A stretch of DNA of 64,000 bases from Lysobacteraceae bacterium (GTDB lineage Bacteria > Pseudomonadota > Gammaproteobacteria > Xanthomonadales > Rhodanobacteraceae). Position numbers and translations under genes: made by a program. The DNA lies in contig JAJFUF010000008.1 in the NCBI GenBank assembly GCA_021372495.1, positions 62,001 through 126,000 of the forward strand, given 5' to 3'. Below, in pieces: positions 34,352-44,849 of this stretch; within the stretch, counting starts at the first letter, position 1; every line of letters starts with the position of its first letter. The notes under the pieces are model-generated. The model was given only the letters and a program-made list of their open reading frames with translations. It was not told the origin of the DNA and ran no database searches.

Positions 34352-34393
34352 ACGCTTCGGGGCGCGGCGCTCGGTGCGGTGCGCCTCGCCACG

Positions 34394-34471
34394 CTCCCGA
34401 CCTTCCCTCCGCAAGCAGGGGGGATGCGTCGGATCGCTGCCTCCCCCGCGCAGCGGAGGAGGGTCGGGGAG
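34394..34471. repeat. Palindromic repeat between convergent ubiT and ubiV
   Basis: Arms CTCCCGACCTTCCCTCCGC (34394-34412) and GCGGAGGAGGGTCGGGGAG (34453-34471) are inverted with one mismatch. It sits between two convergent stops and may act as a shared terminator. Same style as the repeat at 19262. Confidence 0.7.
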
Positions 34472-34478
34472 GGGCGCC

Positions 34479-35351
34479 CTATAGCGTGGCCATCCCCGCG
34501 CCGCCGTGCCAGTAGCCGTTGCAGTCGCCGACGCGCTCGGCGGGGGCGATGCCGCTGTCGATCGCCGCGCGGAAGCGGCGCACCGCGTCCGCGGTGCCTT
34601 CCGACTGCGGGTACATGCGCAGCAGGTCGACGCCGGCGGCGATCAGCTCGGGCAGCTCGGGGGCAAGGTCGCAGACCTTGGCGCTCTGCACCTGCACGCC
34701 GTTGATGTTGAGGAACGGCTCGCCCTCGCGCGTGGTCAGCGGCATGCCGTCGGGGTGGTTGATGCAGCGGAAGCCGCAGTCGTCCTTCGGCACGTTGTAG
34801 GCGCGCGCGGTGAAGCAGCGCGCGGAGTACGACAGCGGCAGCCGGCCCCAGCCGATCACCTCGACCTCGGGCATGGCGATGTCCTCGGCCGCGGCATGGC
34901 CGCGCATCTCGTGCAGCAGCTCGCGGCCCTGCTCGACGCCCAGCACCCAGCGACGCATGCCCGAGCGCGTCATCGTCGCCAGCGCGCGCTGGTTGTAGAC
35001 GTTCACGCCTGGCCCGACCACGAACGGCAGGCCGCGCTCGCGCAGCAACTGCACGGCCGACATGTCGTTGGCCTCGACCATGAACTCGCCGTTCTCGACG
35101 ATGCGCTTGGCGCTGGAGAGCTCCGATTCCGCCTCGATCAGCGTCAGCGTCGACAGCACCACCTGCTTGCCGGCGGCGGCGAGCTCGCGCGCCAGCTCCA
35201 GCCAGTCGGCGCCGCGCAATTCCCTGCGCTTGCTGCACACGGTTTCGCCGAGGTAGATCGTGTCCAGCGGCAGTTCCGCCATCTCGGCGTAGAACTCGAG
35301 CACGCGCAGGCGCGGCCAGAAATACTGGATGGGGCCAAGGGTCAGGCGCAT
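34479..35351 (-). CDS. ubiV: UbiV, U32-family 4Fe-4S protein for O2-independent ubiquinone hydroxylation
   Basis: 290 aa peptidase-U32-like protein. All four cluster cysteines of E. coli UbiV have counterparts with identical spacing: C39 ([10 protein letters not shown]), then C, C+13 and C+17 in [19 protein letters not shown]. With UbiU it forms the anaerobic hydroxylation complex that replaces the O2-using flavin monooxygenases. The start at 35351 gives the canonical [15 protein letters not shown] terminus. It begins 7 bp after ubiU on the same strand, so they are co-transcribed. Confidence 0.95.
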   Translation of the reverse strand: MRLTLGPIQYFWPRLRVLEFYAEMAELPLDTIYLGETVCSKRRELRGADWLELARELAAAGKQVVLSTLTLIEAESELSSAKRIVENGEFMVEANDMSAVQLLRERGLPFVVGPGVNVYNQRALATMTRSGMRRWVLGVEQGRELLHEMRGHAAAEDIAMPEVEVIGWGRLPLSYSARCFTARAYNVPKDDCGFRCINHPDGMPLTTREGEPFLNINGVQVQSAKVCDLAPELPELIAAGVDLLRMYPQSEGTADAVRRFRAAIDSGIAPAERVGDCNGYWHGGAGMATL

Positions 35352-35358
35352 GCGAACC

Positions 35359-36354
35359 TCATTGCCAGGGACGGTGGTAGGGGCCGAGCGTGGTCTGCGT
35401 GCCTTCGGCGACGCGCGACAGGTCGTTCTGCCATGCGCTCTCGACGCGGAAGCTCCCGCGCATCTTCATCACCCGGTCGATCGCCTTGCGCCACACGCCG
35501 GTGACGGTGGCGACGTAGGCCGGGCTGCGCTGGCGCCCCTCGACCTTCAGCGCGGCGATGCCGCTGGAAGCGAGGCGCGGCAGCAGGTCGAGCGTGTTCA
35601 GGCTGGTCGGTTCCTCCAGCGCGTGGAATACCTGGCCGTTGACGTAGTAGCGGCCCTTGCACACCACCGGATAGCCGGCCGGCTCGCTGTCGGCGAACTT
35701 GTCGATCAGCACGTCGTTGAGGCGCGCGGTGCGCCCGTCCGGCTCCTCGCCCCAGCGCACGCTGCCGGCCGGCGAGCACACGCCGTGGCGGTTCGGCGAC
35801 ACGCCGGTGGTGTAGCTGGAGAGATGGCAGCGCCCTTCGACCATGATGCACAGGCTGCCGAAGGCGAAGGTTTCCAGCGGCACCGGCGTTTTTTCCGCAA
35901 GGCGCTCGACCTGCTGGATCGCCAGCACGCGCGGCAGCACCGCGCGGGCGATGCCGTATTCCTCGAAGTAGAACTGCAGCGCCGCGCGCGTGGTCGCCGA
36001 GCCCTGCACGGACAGATGGCGCGGCATGCGCGGATAGCGCTTGGTCGCGTATTCCAGCACCGCCATCTCGGCGACGATCAGCGCGTCCGCGCCGAGGTCG
36101 GCGGCGCGATCCACCGCTTCCTCCCAGCGCGGCAGGCCGTCCGGCGTCGGATAGGTGTTCAGCGCGACGTAGACCTTGCGTCCGCGCGCGTGCGCATAGG
36201 CGACGCCGGCGTGCAGGTCGGGATCGTCGAAGTTGAGTCCGGGGAACGCGCGCGCGTTCGTTTCGTCGCGAAAGCCGACGTAGACCGCGTCGGCGCCGTG
36301 GTCGATGGCGGCCTGCAGCGAAGGCAGGCTGCCGGCGGGGCAGATCAGCTGCAT
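35359..36354 (-). CDS. ubiU: UbiU, U32-family 4Fe-4S protein for O2-independent ubiquinone hydroxylation
   Basis: 331 aa, the length of E. coli UbiU. The four cluster cysteines fall at the same residue numbers as in E. coli: C169, C176, C193 and C232 ([26 protein letters not shown]). N terminus [27 protein letters not shown] is typical. ATG 36354 has AGGGAG upstream; the longer frame crosses the regulatory region. Partner of UbiV in the same operon. An FNR-type box lies about 71 bp before the start, which fits induction at low oxygen. Confidence 0.95.
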   Translation of the reverse strand: MQLICPAGSLPSLQAAIDHGADAVYVGFRDETNARAFPGLNFDDPDLHAGVAYAHARGRKVYVALNTYPTPDGLPRWEEAVDRAADLGADALIVAEMAVLEYATKRYPRMPRHLSVQGSATTRAALQFYFEEYGIARAVLPRVLAIQQVERLAEKTPVPLETFAFGSLCIMVEGRCHLSSYTTGVSPNRHGVCSPAGSVRWGEEPDGRTARLNDVLIDKFADSEPAGYPVVCKGRYYVNGQVFHALEEPTSLNTLDLLPRLASSGIAALKVEGRQRSPAYVATVTGVWRKAIDRVMKMRGSFRVESAWQNDLSRVAEGTQTTLGPYHRPWQ

Positions 36355-36390
36355 CGTGGACTCCCTGCGCGCACCGGGCGGTGCCCGGGC

Positions 36391-36432
36391 AGCGTAGTGA
36401 CGCGCATCCGCGGCCTCATTGACGTGCGTCAA
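36391..36432 (-). promoter_or_regulatory. FNR/Anr-type class II promoter of ubiUV
   Basis: TTGACGTGCGTCAA at 36419-36432 has a perfect TTGA-N6-TCAA core; the minus-strand read is TTGACGCACGTCAA. It overlaps the last codons of ubiD. On the minus strand TACGCT (36391-36396) lies 32 bp from the box centre, the -10 position of a class II FNR promoter, putting the start near 36384, about 30 nt before the ubiU codon. FNR control of ubiUV is known in E. coli. Confidence 0.6.
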
Positions 36433-37900
36433 CGGGTCCGAACACCTCGCGCATCAGCGTGTCGACGCGGCGTTCCACCGCCGCGTCCGTGCGGATCGGC
36501 CGGCCCCACGCGCGCTCGGTTTCGCCCGGCCACTTGTTCGTTGCGTCGATGCCGAGCTTGCCGCCGAGATTCGCCTGCGGGCTGGCGAAGTCGAGATAGT
36601 CGACCGGCGTGCGCTCGACCAGCAGGCAGTCGCGCGCCGGATCGACGCGCGTCGACACCGCCCACAGCACCTCGTCCCAGTTGCGCACGTCGACGTCGTC
36701 GTCGGTGACGATCACGAACTTGGTGTAGGTGAACTGGCGCAGGTACGACCACACCGCGAACATCACGCGCCGCGCGTGGCCGGGGTAGCGCTTGCGGATG
36801 CTGACCACGGCGACGCGGTAGGAGCACGCCGCCGGCGGCAGATGAAAATCGACGATCTCGGGAAAGATGCGGCGCAGGATCGGCACGAACAGCTCGTTCA
36901 GCGCCATCGCCAGCATCGACGGCTCGTCATGCGGCGAGCGGCCCATCCAGCTGCCCTGGTAGATCGCATCGCCGCGGCGGCTCACACGGTCGATGGTGAA
37001 GACCGGGAAGTGGTCCTGCGCGTTGTAGTAGCCGGTGTGGTCGCCGAACGGCCCTTCCAGCGCGGTGTCGCCGGGATGGATGTGGCCTTCCAGCACGATC
37101 TCGGCGGAGGCGGGCAGGTCGAGCCCGGTCAGCGCCGAGCGCACGACGTGGCCGCGCGCACCGCGCAGCAGGCCGGCGAATTCGTGTTCCGACAGCGTAT
37201 CCGGCACCGGCGCCACCGCGGCCAGCGTGGTGGCGGGGTCGGCGCCGATCGCGACCGAGAGCGGAAACGGGTCGTTGGGACGGCGGTCGCGCCATTCGGC
37301 GTAGTCCTGCGCGCCGCCGCGGTGCGCCAGCCAGCGCATGATCACGCGGTTCGGGCCGAGTACCTGCATGCGGTAGATGCCGATGTTCTGGCGGTCGAGG
37401 CGCTCGCTGCGGGTGATCACCAGGCCCAGCGTGATCAGCGGGCCGGCGTCCTCCGGCCAGCAGGTCTGGATCGGCAGCTCGGCAAGATCCACGTCGGCGC
37501 CTTCGCGCACGTGCTCCTGGAACGCGGCCGAGCCGACCTGGCGCGGCGCGACGTGCGCGAGCTGCGCGTACGCCGGCAGCGCCCCCAGCGCCTCGCGCAG
37601 GCTGCCCGGCCAGCGCGGCTCCTTCAGCGCCGCCAGCAGCTCGCCCAGCTCGCGCAGCGAGGCCAGCGGGCGCCCGCCGACCGCCATCTCGATGCGCTCC
37701 ACGCTGCCGAACAGGTTGCCGAGGAAGGGCAGCCGGCTGCCGCCGGCGCGCTCGAACAACAGGGCCGGGCCGCCGCGCATCTGCACGCGCTGGCAGAACG
37801 CGGTCAGCTCGTGGCGGGTATCGACCGGCACGGCCACGCGCTTCAACTGGCCGCGGCTTTCGAGGGCTTGCAGGAAATCGCGCAGGTCGTGGTAGCTCAA
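36416..37900 (-). CDS. ubiD: 4-hydroxy-3-polyprenylbenzoate decarboxylase (prFMN-dependent)
   Basis: 494 aa (E. coli 497). Decarboxylates the ring in ubiquinone synthesis using prenylated FMN. It matches UbiD throughout: [57 protein letters not shown] and a C-terminal [18 protein letters not shown]. No ATG is available at the N terminus; TTG 37900 with GGAG 7 nt upstream gives the expected start. The frame stays open far upstream, antisense to the E1 gene, but that part is not homologous. It precedes ubiU by 61 bp on the same strand. UbiX is not in the window. Confidence 0.95.
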   Translation of the reverse strand: MSYHDLRDFLQALESRGQLKRVAVPVDTRHELTAFCQRVQMRGGPALLFERAGGSRLPFLGNLFGSVERIEMAVGGRPLASLRELGELLAALKEPRWPGSLREALGALPAYAQLAHVAPRQVGSAAFQEHVREGADVDLAELPIQTCWPEDAGPLITLGLVITRSERLDRQNIGIYRMQVLGPNRVIMRWLAHRGGAQDYAEWRDRRPNDPFPLSVAIGADPATTLAAVAPVPDTLSEHEFAGLLRGARGHVVRSALTGLDLPASAEIVLEGHIHPGDTALEGPFGDHTGYYNAQDHFPVFTIDRVSRRGDAIYQGSWMGRSPHDEPSMLAMALNELFVPILRRIFPEIVDFHLPPAACSYRVAVVSIRKRYPGHARRVMFAVWSYLRQFTYTKFVIVTDDDVDVRNWDEVLWAVSTRVDPARDCLLVERTPVDYLDFASPQANLGGKLGIDATNKWPGETERAWGRPIRTDAAVERRVDTLMREVFGPVDARQ

Positions 37901-37994
37901 GGCGTCGCTCCCGTGGGCGGCCCAACGTAGTGGGCGCACGGCGCCGCTGCCCTGTCCGAGATCAAGCGCGCGCCGGGATGCGCGGTGGGGCGGG

Positions 37995-38027
37995 TGGTAT
38001 CCTTGGGGACTTTGCCCCCCCCCCCCC
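37995..38027 (+). promoter_or_regulatory. Extended -10 promoter followed by a 13-C homopolymer
   Basis: TGG-TATCCT (37995-38003) looks like an extended -10. Transcription would begin near 38010, so the run of 13 C at 38015-38027 lies in the first transcribed bases, 26 nt before ATG 38054. A GTG at 37985 is in frame through the tract, so the tract would be coding if that start is used. Tract-length change could alter initiation, leader folding or frame. Confidence 0.45.
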
Positions 38028-38053
38028 TGCCGCAGACCGTACCGCCGAGCGCC

Positions 38054-40321
38054 ATGGCCGCCACTTCCCATCCGATCCCCGCCCGCCACAAGGGCTTCAA
38101 CCGCGCCGAGATCGTCGACCAGAATTTCGCCGAGTTCGTGCGCGACTGGCGCGGCGAAGCGCGCCGCGCGCCCGCCGCCGACGCGCCGGTGCTGCCCGGC
38201 AGTGCCTGCACGGCGCGCGACTTCCTCGAACTGCTCGAGTCGCAACTGATCAGCCGCCACCTCGACCTGATGGCGCGCGTGCTGCGCGTGCAGAACAAGG
38301 TGTTCTACACGATCGGCTCCAGCGGCCACGAGGGCAACGCGATGGTGGCGCGCCTGACCCGCCACACCGATCCGGCGTTCCTGCACTACCGCTCCGGCGG
38401 CTTCATGGCCGAGCGCTTCCGCAAGCTGCCGGGCATGGACCCGGTGATGGATTCCGCGCTGTCGTTCGCGGCCAGCAAGGAAGACCCGGCCTCGGGCGGC
38501 CGCCACAAGGTGTGGGGCTCGAAGCCGCTGTGGGTGCTGCCGCAGACCTCGACCATCGCCTCGCACCTGCCCAAGGCGTTCGGTACCGCGGTGGCGATCG
38601 AGCAGGCGCGGCGCATCGGCCACGCGCTGCCGGTCCCCGCCGACAGCATCGCGATCTGCTCGTTCGGCGACGCCTCCAGCAACCACGCCACCGCGCAGAC
38701 CAGCTTCAACGCCGCCGCCTGGACCGCCTACCAGAAGGTGCCGGCGCCGGTGCTGTTCGTGTGCGAGGACAACGGCATCGGCATCTCGGTGAAGACGCCG
38801 GCCGACTGGGTGTCGGCCAATTTCCAGGGCCGCCGCGACCTCGACTACTTCTACGCCGACGGCCTCGACCTCGCCGCCGGCTACGCCGACGTGGCGCGCG
38901 CGGTCGAGCACTGCCGCACGACGCGCCGGCCGACCTTCCTGCACCTGCGCACCACGCGCGTGATGGGCCACGCCGGCACCGACTTCGAGATCGAGTGGCG
39001 CTCGATCGAGGAACTGGTGGCGGTCGAGGCGACCGACCCGCTGCTGCGTTCGGCGGCGATCGCGCTGGAGTCCGGCCTGTTCACCCGCGAATCGCTGCTG
39101 GAGCACTACGAGGCGATCCGCAAGCGCTGCTTCGCCGCCGCCGAGGAAGCCGACCGCCGGCCCAGGCTGGAGCGCCTCGACGAGGTGATCGCGCCGCTGG
39201 CGCCGTACACGCCGGACGCGGTGGCCGCCGAGGCCGCGCGCGCCGACTATGCGGAGAAGCGCCTGGCCGTGTTCGGCGGCGAGGGCAAGCTGCCGGAGAA
39301 GCAGCCGCCGCGGCATCTCGCCATCCAGATCAACCAGGCCCTGCACGACCTGTTCTGCAAGTATCCCGAGGCGCTGCTGTTCGGCGAGGACGTGGCGCAG
39401 AAGGGCGGCGTGTACACGGTGACCAAGGGCCTGCACAAGGCGTTCAAGGGCACGCGCGTGTTCAACACGCTGCTGGACGAGACGATCATCCTCGGCCTGG
39501 CGCAGGGCTACGCCAACATGGGCATGCTGCCGATGCCCGAGATCCAGTACCTCGCGTACTTCCACAACGCCTGCGACCAGATCCGCGGCGAGGCCTGCTC
39601 GCTGCAGTTCTTCTCGAACAACCAGTATCGCAACCCGATGGTGATGCGCATCGCCAGCCTCGGCTACCAGCGCGGCTTCGGCGGGCACTTCCACAACGAC
39701 AACTCGATCGCCGCGCTGCGCGACATCCCGGGCCTGGTGGTCGGTTGCCCCTCGCGCGGCGACGACGCGGCGACGATGCTGCGCACGCTGATGGCGCTGG
39801 CCAAGGTCGACGGCCGCGTGTGCGCGTTCCTCGAGCCGATCGCGCTGTACATGGCCAAGGACCTGTACGAGCCCGGCGACGGCGCCTGGCAGTTCGCCTA
39901 TCCGTCGCCGGAGCAGGCGATGCCGCTGGGCGAGGGCCGCGTGTACGAGGCCAAGGCGAAGGATCTCGTCGTGTTCACCTTCGGCAACGGCGTGCCGATG
40001 AGCCTGCGCGCCGCGCGCGAGATCGAGCGCAAGCTCGGCTGGAAGGTGCGCGTGGTCGACCTGCGCTGGTTGGTGCCGCTGAACGACGCCTTCATCGCCG
40101 AGCAGGCGAAGACCGCCAAGCGCATCCTGGTGGTCGACGAGGGCCGCCGCAGCGCCGGCGTGGGCGAGGGCGTCATCACCGCGATCGTCGAGGCCGGCCT
40201 CGGCAAGACGCCGCTGAAGCGCGTGGTCGGCGCCGACACCTACACGCCGCTGGCCGGCGCCGCGTTCCTGGTGCTGCCGGGCGAGGCCGATATCGTCGCC
40301 GCCGCCGAGGCGCTGGCCTGA
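38054..40321 (+). CDS. Fused 2-oxoisovalerate dehydrogenase E1 (alpha+beta)
   Basis: 755 aa. The N-terminal half (about 40-380) is E1-alpha with the thiamine diphosphate motif [15 protein letters not shown]...EDN. The C-terminal half (about 420-755) is E1-beta, with [37 protein letters not shown] and [12 protein letters not shown]. The two chains, usually separate bkdA1/bkdA2-type subunits, are joined in one polypeptide, as in several xanthomonads and bacteroidetes. It decarboxylates branched-chain 2-oxo acids, feeding branched fatty acid synthesis or Val/Leu/Ile breakdown. No E2 or E3 gene is adjacent. Divergent from ubiD. Confidence 0.88.
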   Translation: MAATSHPIPARHKGFNRAEIVDQNFAEFVRDWRGEARRAPAADAPVLPGSACTARDFLELLESQLISRHLDLMARVLRVQNKVFYTIGSSGHEGNAMVARLTRHTDPAFLHYRSGGFMAERFRKLPGMDPVMDSALSFAASKEDPASGGRHKVWGSKPLWVLPQTSTIASHLPKAFGTAVAIEQARRIGHALPVPADSIAICSFGDASSNHATAQTSFNAAAWTAYQKVPAPVLFVCEDNGIGISVKTPADWVSANFQGRRDLDYFYADGLDLAAGYADVARAVEHCRTTRRPTFLHLRTTRVMGHAGTDFEIEWRSIEELVAVEATDPLLRSAAIALESGLFTRESLLEHYEAIRKRCFAAAEEADRRPRLERLDEVIAPLAPYTPDAVAAEAARADYAEKRLAVFGGEGKLPEKQPPRHLAIQINQALHDLFCKYPEALLFGEDVAQKGGVYTVTKGLHKAFKGTRVFNTLLDETIILGLAQGYANMGMLPMPEIQYLAYFHNACDQIRGEACSLQFFSNNQYRNPMVMRIASLGYQRGFGGHFHNDNSIAALRDIPGLVVGCPSRGDDAATMLRTLMALAKVDGRVCAFLEPIALYMAKDLYEPGDGAWQFAYPSPEQAMPLGEGRVYEAKAKDLVVFTFGNGVPMSLRAAREIERKLGWKVRVVDLRWLVPLNDAFIAEQAKTAKRILVVDEGRRSAGVGEGVITAIVEAGLGKTPLKRVVGADTYTPLAGAAFLVLPGEADIVAAAEALA

Positions 40322-40424
40322 GCCCGGCCGCCGCGGCCGGGCGGGGCGTATTCTGCTAGCGGCGGCGTCGCGCCGCCGCCCGACCGGAAGGTTCCGACGC
40401 CGCGGCTGTCCCGGGAATCGCGTC

Positions 40425-41654
40425 ATGCAAATTCGCGCCGACGAACTCGCGTCTGCCGTCGCCGCTCCGCGGCGCAGCGGTACCGTCTTCCCGATCCTGG
40501 GAGCGATCAGCTTCTCGCACCTGCTCAACGACATGATCCAGTCGTTGATCCTGGCGATCTATCCGCTGCTGAAGGACGGCTTCGCGCTCAGCTTCGCGCA
40601 GGTCGGCCTGATCACGCTGACCTTCCAGCTTACCGCCTCGCTGCTGCAGCCGGTGGTCGGGCTGTACACCGACCGCCGGCCGATGCCGTATTCGCTGCCG
40701 GTCGGCATGGGCTTCACGCTGACCGGCCTGCTGCTGCTGGCGACGGTGGGCACGTTCCCGATGCTGCTGGTCGCCGCGGCGCTGATCGGCAGCGGCTCGT
40801 CGGTGTTCCATCCGGAATCCTCGCGCGTGGCGCGGCTCGCCTCCGGCGGCCGCCACGGCCTGGCGCAGTCGGTGTTCCAGGTCGGCGGCAACCTAGGCTC
40901 TTCGCTGGGTCCGCTGCTGGCGGCGTGGATCGTGGTGCCGCGCGGCCGCGGCAGCGTCGCCTGGTTCGCCCTGGCCGCGCTGCTGGCGATCGTGGTGCTG
41001 CTGCAGGTCGGCGGCTGGTACCGCGACCACATGGCCGAACGCGCCAAGCGTCCGCGCGTCGCCGAGCATGCGCATCCGACGCTGCCGCGGCGCGTGGTCG
41101 CGCAGTCGCTGGCGGTGCTGTTCGCGCTGGTGTTCTCGAAGTACTTCTACCTTGCCAGCATCAGCAGCTACTTCACCTTCTACCTGATCCACAAGTTCGG
41201 CCTGTCGGTGCAGGACGCGCAGTTGCACCTGTTCGTGTTCCTGGCCGCGGTGGCGGCGGGCACGCTGATCGGCGGCCCGGTCGGCGACCGCATCGGCCGC
41301 AAGTACGTGATCTGGGGCTCGATCCTCGGCGTCGCGCCGTTCACGCTGATGCTGCCGCACGCCGGCCTGGCGATGACCGGCGTGCTGACGGTGATCATCG
41401 GCGTGATCCTGGCGTCGGCGTTCTCGGCGATCCTGGTCTACGCGCAGGAGCTGATCCCCGGCCGCGTCGGCGCGATCTCCGGCCTGTTCTTCGGACTCGC
41501 CTTCGGCATGGGCGGCATCGGCGCCGCGGTGCTGGGCCAGCTCGCCGACCACCACGGCATCGAGTTCGTCTACCGCCTGTGCGCGTTCCTGCCGTTGCTC
41601 GGCATCCTCACGGTGTTCCTGCCGAGCCTGGAGCGCCCGCGCCGCGCGGCGTGA
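40425..41654 (+). CDS. MFS exporter, fosmidomycin-resistance (Fsr) type
   Basis: 409 aa with twelve predicted membrane helices. The N-terminal [21 protein letters not shown] and [30 protein letters not shown] segments are characteristic of the Fsr family; the loop [13 protein letters not shown] is the MFS signature between helices 8 and 9. Fsr pumps out fosmidomycin in E. coli; the natural substrate is unknown and resistance here is only inferred. Its 3' end overlaps the end of the convergent alkane-hydroxylase-like gene by 47 bp. Confidence 0.87.
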   Translation: MQIRADELASAVAAPRRSGTVFPILGAISFSHLLNDMIQSLILAIYPLLKDGFALSFAQVGLITLTFQLTASLLQPVVGLYTDRRPMPYSLPVGMGFTLTGLLLLATVGTFPMLLVAAALIGSGSSVFHPESSRVARLASGGRHGLAQSVFQVGGNLGSSLGPLLAAWIVVPRGRGSVAWFALAALLAIVVLLQVGGWYRDHMAERAKRPRVAEHAHPTLPRRVVAQSLAVLFALVFSKYFYLASISSYFTFYLIHKFGLSVQDAQLHLFVFLAAVAAGTLIGGPVGDRIGRKYVIWGSILGVAPFTLMLPHAGLAMTGVLTVIIGVILASAFSAILVYAQELIPGRVGAISGLFFGLAFGMGGIGAAVLGQLADHHGIEFVYRLCAFLPLLGILTVFLPSLERPRRAA

Positions 41655-42737
41655 GCGGCGACGCGGGGCCGTCGTAGTAGGCGCGCACGCGGCGGTCCAT
41701 CACGCGGCGCCACAGCGGCGGCAGCAGCGCGAGCAGGAACATCGCCGCGTAGCCGGCGGGCAGTTGCGGACTTTCGTCGTGGTGGCGCAGCACCTGATAG
41801 CGGCGCCGTGCATGCGCATGGTGGTCCGAGTGGCGTTGCAGATGGAACAGCAGCCAGTTGGTCAGGCGCGCGCTGGAGTTCCAGGAATGGCGATGGTCGA
41901 CGCGCTCGTAACGGCCGGGCGCGGTCTCGCGACGGCGCAGCCCGTAGTGCTCGACGTAATTGATCACCTCCAGACTGGCGGCGGCGACCAGCCCGCTGGC
42001 CAGGAAGAACAGCGCGCCGGCGACGCCAAACCCGAGGGCGTAGGCGGCGAGCATGGCCAGCCACAGCGCGTTCCAGCGCAGCAGCTCGTTGTGCGGCGAG
42101 ACGACGGCCTGGCCGCGCGCACGCAGCCGCGCGGCCTCCAGCCGCCAGGCGGCGACGGCATTGCGCAGCAGGGCGCGCGGCAGGAAGGCATACAACGAGC
42201 GTCCCAGCGGTGCCGAGGAAGCATCCGCCGGCGTCGCCACATGCACGTGGTGGCCGCGCACGTGTTCGATCTTGAAGCCCACGTAGCCGACGCTGGCGAG
42301 CAGCACGCCGCCGAGGAACGGTTCGAGGCGTCCGGGCTTGTGGATCAGCTCGTGCGCCACGTTGATCGCGAGGATGCCGCCGAGCACGCCGCACGACAGC
42401 AGCCAGCCGAGCCGTCCCGCCGGCCCGGCGGCCATGCCGCGTAACGCGCCGCGCACCACGCCTGCAGCGCCAGCCAGGCCGGCACGCACAGCCAGGTCAG
42501 CCAGCGGAAAACGCGCGCCTCCTCGCGAGCGTGGGCCTCGGCCGGCGACGGGTTGTGCCGGTCCTGCCCGATCAGCGCGTCGGCCAGCGGCACCAGCCCG
42601 AACACGACCACCATCGGCAGCCAGGCGGCGAGGCCGGGCGCGAGCCCGGCGTCCGCCAGACCCGCGGCTGCCGGCGGCAGCAGGACGAGGACGAACACGG
42701 CGAGGTAACCGAGGTCGCGCGCTTGCATGGCGGCCAA
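41608..42737 (-). pseudogene. Alkane 1-monooxygenase-like gene with a frameshift
   Basis: Two overlapping minus-strand frames together make one AlkB-like membrane di-iron protein of about 375 aa. The N part (from 42737) has GLVPLADALIGQDRHNP and transmembrane segments. The C part has all histidine boxes: HELIH, EHVRGHHVH, NYVEHYGL and LQRHSDHHAHARRRYQ, ending PPLWRRVMD. The switch lies near 42420-42445 in a GC-rich run and needs a one-base shift. Either a true inactivating indel or a sequence error; the otherwise perfect motifs suggest recent loss or an error. AlkB hydroxylates medium-chain alkanes with rubredoxin; no rubredoxin gene is adjacent. Confidence 0.8.
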
Positions 42738-42771
42738 TGTAAGCCCGTCGCCGCCCGCCGCGCCACGCGGG

Positions 42772-43794
42772 TCAGACGATCACCGGCTCCGGTTCGAGGG
42801 TCACGCCGAAGCGCGCGCGCACGCCTTCGCGCACGCGCTCGGCCAGCGCCCACAGTTCGGCGCCGCTGGCGCGGCCGTGGTTGACCAGCACCAGGGCGTG
42901 CCGGTTGGAAATGCCCGCATCACCCTCACGCAAACCCTTGAAACCGCAGGCTTCGATCATCCACGCGGCGGACAGTTTGGCGGCGCCGTCGGCGGTCGGC
43001 CATAGCGGCAAGGCGGGGTGCTCGCGCTTCAGCGCTTCGGCCTGGACCGCGGGCACGCGCGGGTTCTTGAAGAAGCTGCCGGCGTTGGCGATGACCGCCG
43101 GGTCGGGCAGCTTGCGCGTGCGCAGGTGCACCACCGCCTCGGCGACGTGGTAGGGCGCGGGCTTGTCCACGCCCATCGCCGCCAGTTCCTCGCGCACGCC
43201 GGCGTAATCCAGCTTCAGCGCGTGCGCATGCGGCAGGTCGAACTCGACGGCGACCACCACCCAGCGCTGCGGCTCGCGCTTGAACACGGAGTCGCGGTAG
43301 GCGAACGCGCAGGCGGCGCGGTCGAGGCGCACGGTAGCGCCGGTGCGGCGATCGAACGCCTCCACCGCGTGCACGAATTCGCCGGCCTCGACGCCATAGG
43401 CGCCGATGTTCTGGATCGGCGCGGCGCCGACCGTGCCGGGAATCAGGATCAGGTTCTCCAGCCCGGCGAAACCTTGGCCCAGCGACCAGCGCACGAAGTC
43501 GTCCCAGCGCTCGCCGGCGGCGACGCGCACGCGCGCGACGCCGTCGCGTTCTTCCAGCACCTCGACGCCGTGGGTGACGAGTTGCACGACGGTGCCGGGA
43601 TAGTCGCGGGTGAACAGCACGTTGGAGCCTTCGCCCAGCACCAGCACGCGGCCGTCGCGCAGTGCCGGCTGCGCGAACAGGCCGGGCAGGACGGTGGCGT
43701 CGTGCACTTCGGCCAGCAGCGCCGCGCGCGCGGCGACGCGCAGCGTGTTGCGGCTGGCCAGCGGCGCGTCCTCGGTCAGCGCGTAGCCGCCCAT
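42772..43794 (-). CDS. murB: UDP-N-acetylenolpyruvoylglucosamine reductase
   Basis: 340 aa FAD/NADPH enzyme of peptidoglycan precursor synthesis, type I (E. coli-like). FAD loop LGEGSNVLFTRDYPG, then GLENLILIPGTVGAAPIQNIGAYGVE, FAYRDSVFK, the catalytic Ser in NAGSFFKNP and a C-terminal Glu region. ATG 43794 avoids overlap with pyrD; ATG 43815 would overlap it by 11 nt and add 7 residues. It follows pyrD directly, so the two are co-transcribed. Confidence 0.95.
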   Translation of the reverse strand: MGGYALTEDAPLASRNTLRVAARAALLAEVHDATVLPGLFAQPALRDGRVLVLGEGSNVLFTRDYPGTVVQLVTHGVEVLEERDGVARVRVAAGERWDDFVRWSLGQGFAGLENLILIPGTVGAAPIQNIGAYGVEAGEFVHAVEAFDRRTGATVRLDRAACAFAYRDSVFKREPQRWVVVAVEFDLPHAHALKLDYAGVREELAAMGVDKPAPYHVAEAVVHLRTRKLPDPAVIANAGSFFKNPRVPAVQAEALKREHPALPLWPTADGAAKLSAAWMIEACGFKGLREGDAGISNRHALVLVNHGRASGAELWALAERVREGVRARFGVTLEPEPVIV

Positions 43795-43804
43795 GTCGAC
43801 GCGC

Positions 43805-44842
43805 TCAGGCCGCATCGGCGTGCGTCCGCAGGGTGCGGATCGCCTCCACGCATTCGCCGATCAGTTCCGGGCCGCGGAACACCAGGCCGGTGTAGCACTG
43901 CACCAGCGCGGCGCCGGCGCGGATCTTGGCCGCGGCATCGTCGCCGCCGAGGATGCCGCCGACGCCGACCAGCGGGATGCGGTCGCCGAGGCGCTCGGCC
44001 ATGCCGCGCAGCACGGCGGTGGACCTGGCGAACACCGGGCGTCCGGACAGGCCGCCGCCTTCCTGCGCCAGCGGATGGCCGGCGATGGCGTCGCGGTCGA
44101 TGGTGGTGTTGGTGCAGATCAGCCCGTCGACGCCGACCTGCAGCAGCGCCTCGGCGATGCCGTCCTGCTCGGCTTCGGTGAGGTCCGGCGCGATCTTCAG
44201 CAGCATCGGCCGGTAGCGGCCGTGCTGCACGGTCAGCCGCTCCTGCGCGTCGCGCAGCGTGCCGATCAGGCGTTTCAGCGCCTCCTCGCCCTGCAGGTCG
44301 CGCAGCCCCTGCGTGTTCGGCGAGGAGATGTTGACGGTAACGTAGCTGGCGCGGGCGTACACGCGTTCGAGGCAGGCGAGGTAGTCGTCGGCGGCGCGCG
44401 CGTTCGGCGTGTCCTTGTTCTTGCCGATGTTGATGCCGAGCACGCCGTCGTAGCGGGCGCGCTCGACGTTGCGCACCAGCGCGTCGACGCCGTCGTTGTT
44501 GAAGCCCATGCGGTTGATCACCGCCTGGTGTTCCGGCAGGCGGAACATGCGCGGCTTCGGGTTGCCGGGCTGCGGCCGCGGCGTGACCGTGCCGACCTCG
44601 ACGAAGCCGAAGCCCAGCGCGGCCAGCGCGTCGACATGCGCGCCGTTCTTGTCCAGGCCGGCGGCGAGGCCGACCGGGTTGGCGAATTCCAGCCCGAATG
44701 CGCGCGTCGGCAGCGGCGCCGGGCGCGTCGCCAGCAGCGCGTTCAGGCCGGTGCGGTAGGCGGATTCGATGCCGATCAGGCCGAGATCGTGCGCGCGCTC
44801 GGCGTCGAGGCAGAACAGCAGTGGGCGGGCGAGTGCGTACAA
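43805..44842 (-). CDS. pyrD: Dihydroorotate dehydrogenase (quinone), class 2
   Basis: 345 aa membrane-associated FMN enzyme of pyrimidine synthesis that passes electrons to the quinone pool. The N-terminal membrane helix ([17 protein letters not shown]) marks class 2. [47 protein letters not shown] with the catalytic Ser, and CTNTTIDR are present. The start codon is TTG (44842), fixed by alignment of the first residues with E. coli PyrD; no clear ribosome site. It begins within a few bp of the DUF4190 gene end. Confidence 0.95.
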   Translation of the reverse strand: MYALARPLLFCLDAERAHDLGLIGIESAYRTGLNALLATRPAPLPTRAFGLEFANPVGLAAGLDKNGAHVDALAALGFGFVEVGTVTPRPQPGNPKPRMFRLPEHQAVINRMGFNNDGVDALVRNVERARYDGVLGINIGKNKDTPNARAADDYLACLERVYARASYVTVNISSPNTQGLRDLQGEEALKRLIGTLRDAQERLTVQHGRYRPMLLKIAPDLTEAEQDGIAEALLQVGVDGLICTNTTIDRDAIAGHPLAQEGGGLSGRPVFARSTAVLRGMAERLGDRIPLVGVGGILGGDDAAAKIRAGAALVQCYTGLVFRGPELIGECVEAIRTLRTHADAA

Positions 44843-44849
44843 GGAGCGG

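Noticed and set aside
37985..38053. GTG 37985 as the start of the E1 gene
   Set aside because: It would add a proline-rich stretch encoded by the C tract; the family N terminus fits ATG 38054. Kept only as a possibility in the homopolymer finding.
37901..40534. Minus-strand extension of the ubiD frame across the E1 gene, which could look like a 1372-aa fusion
   Set aside because: UbiD homology starts at 37900; the remainder is antisense to a well-conserved E1 and has no ATG near the UbiD start.
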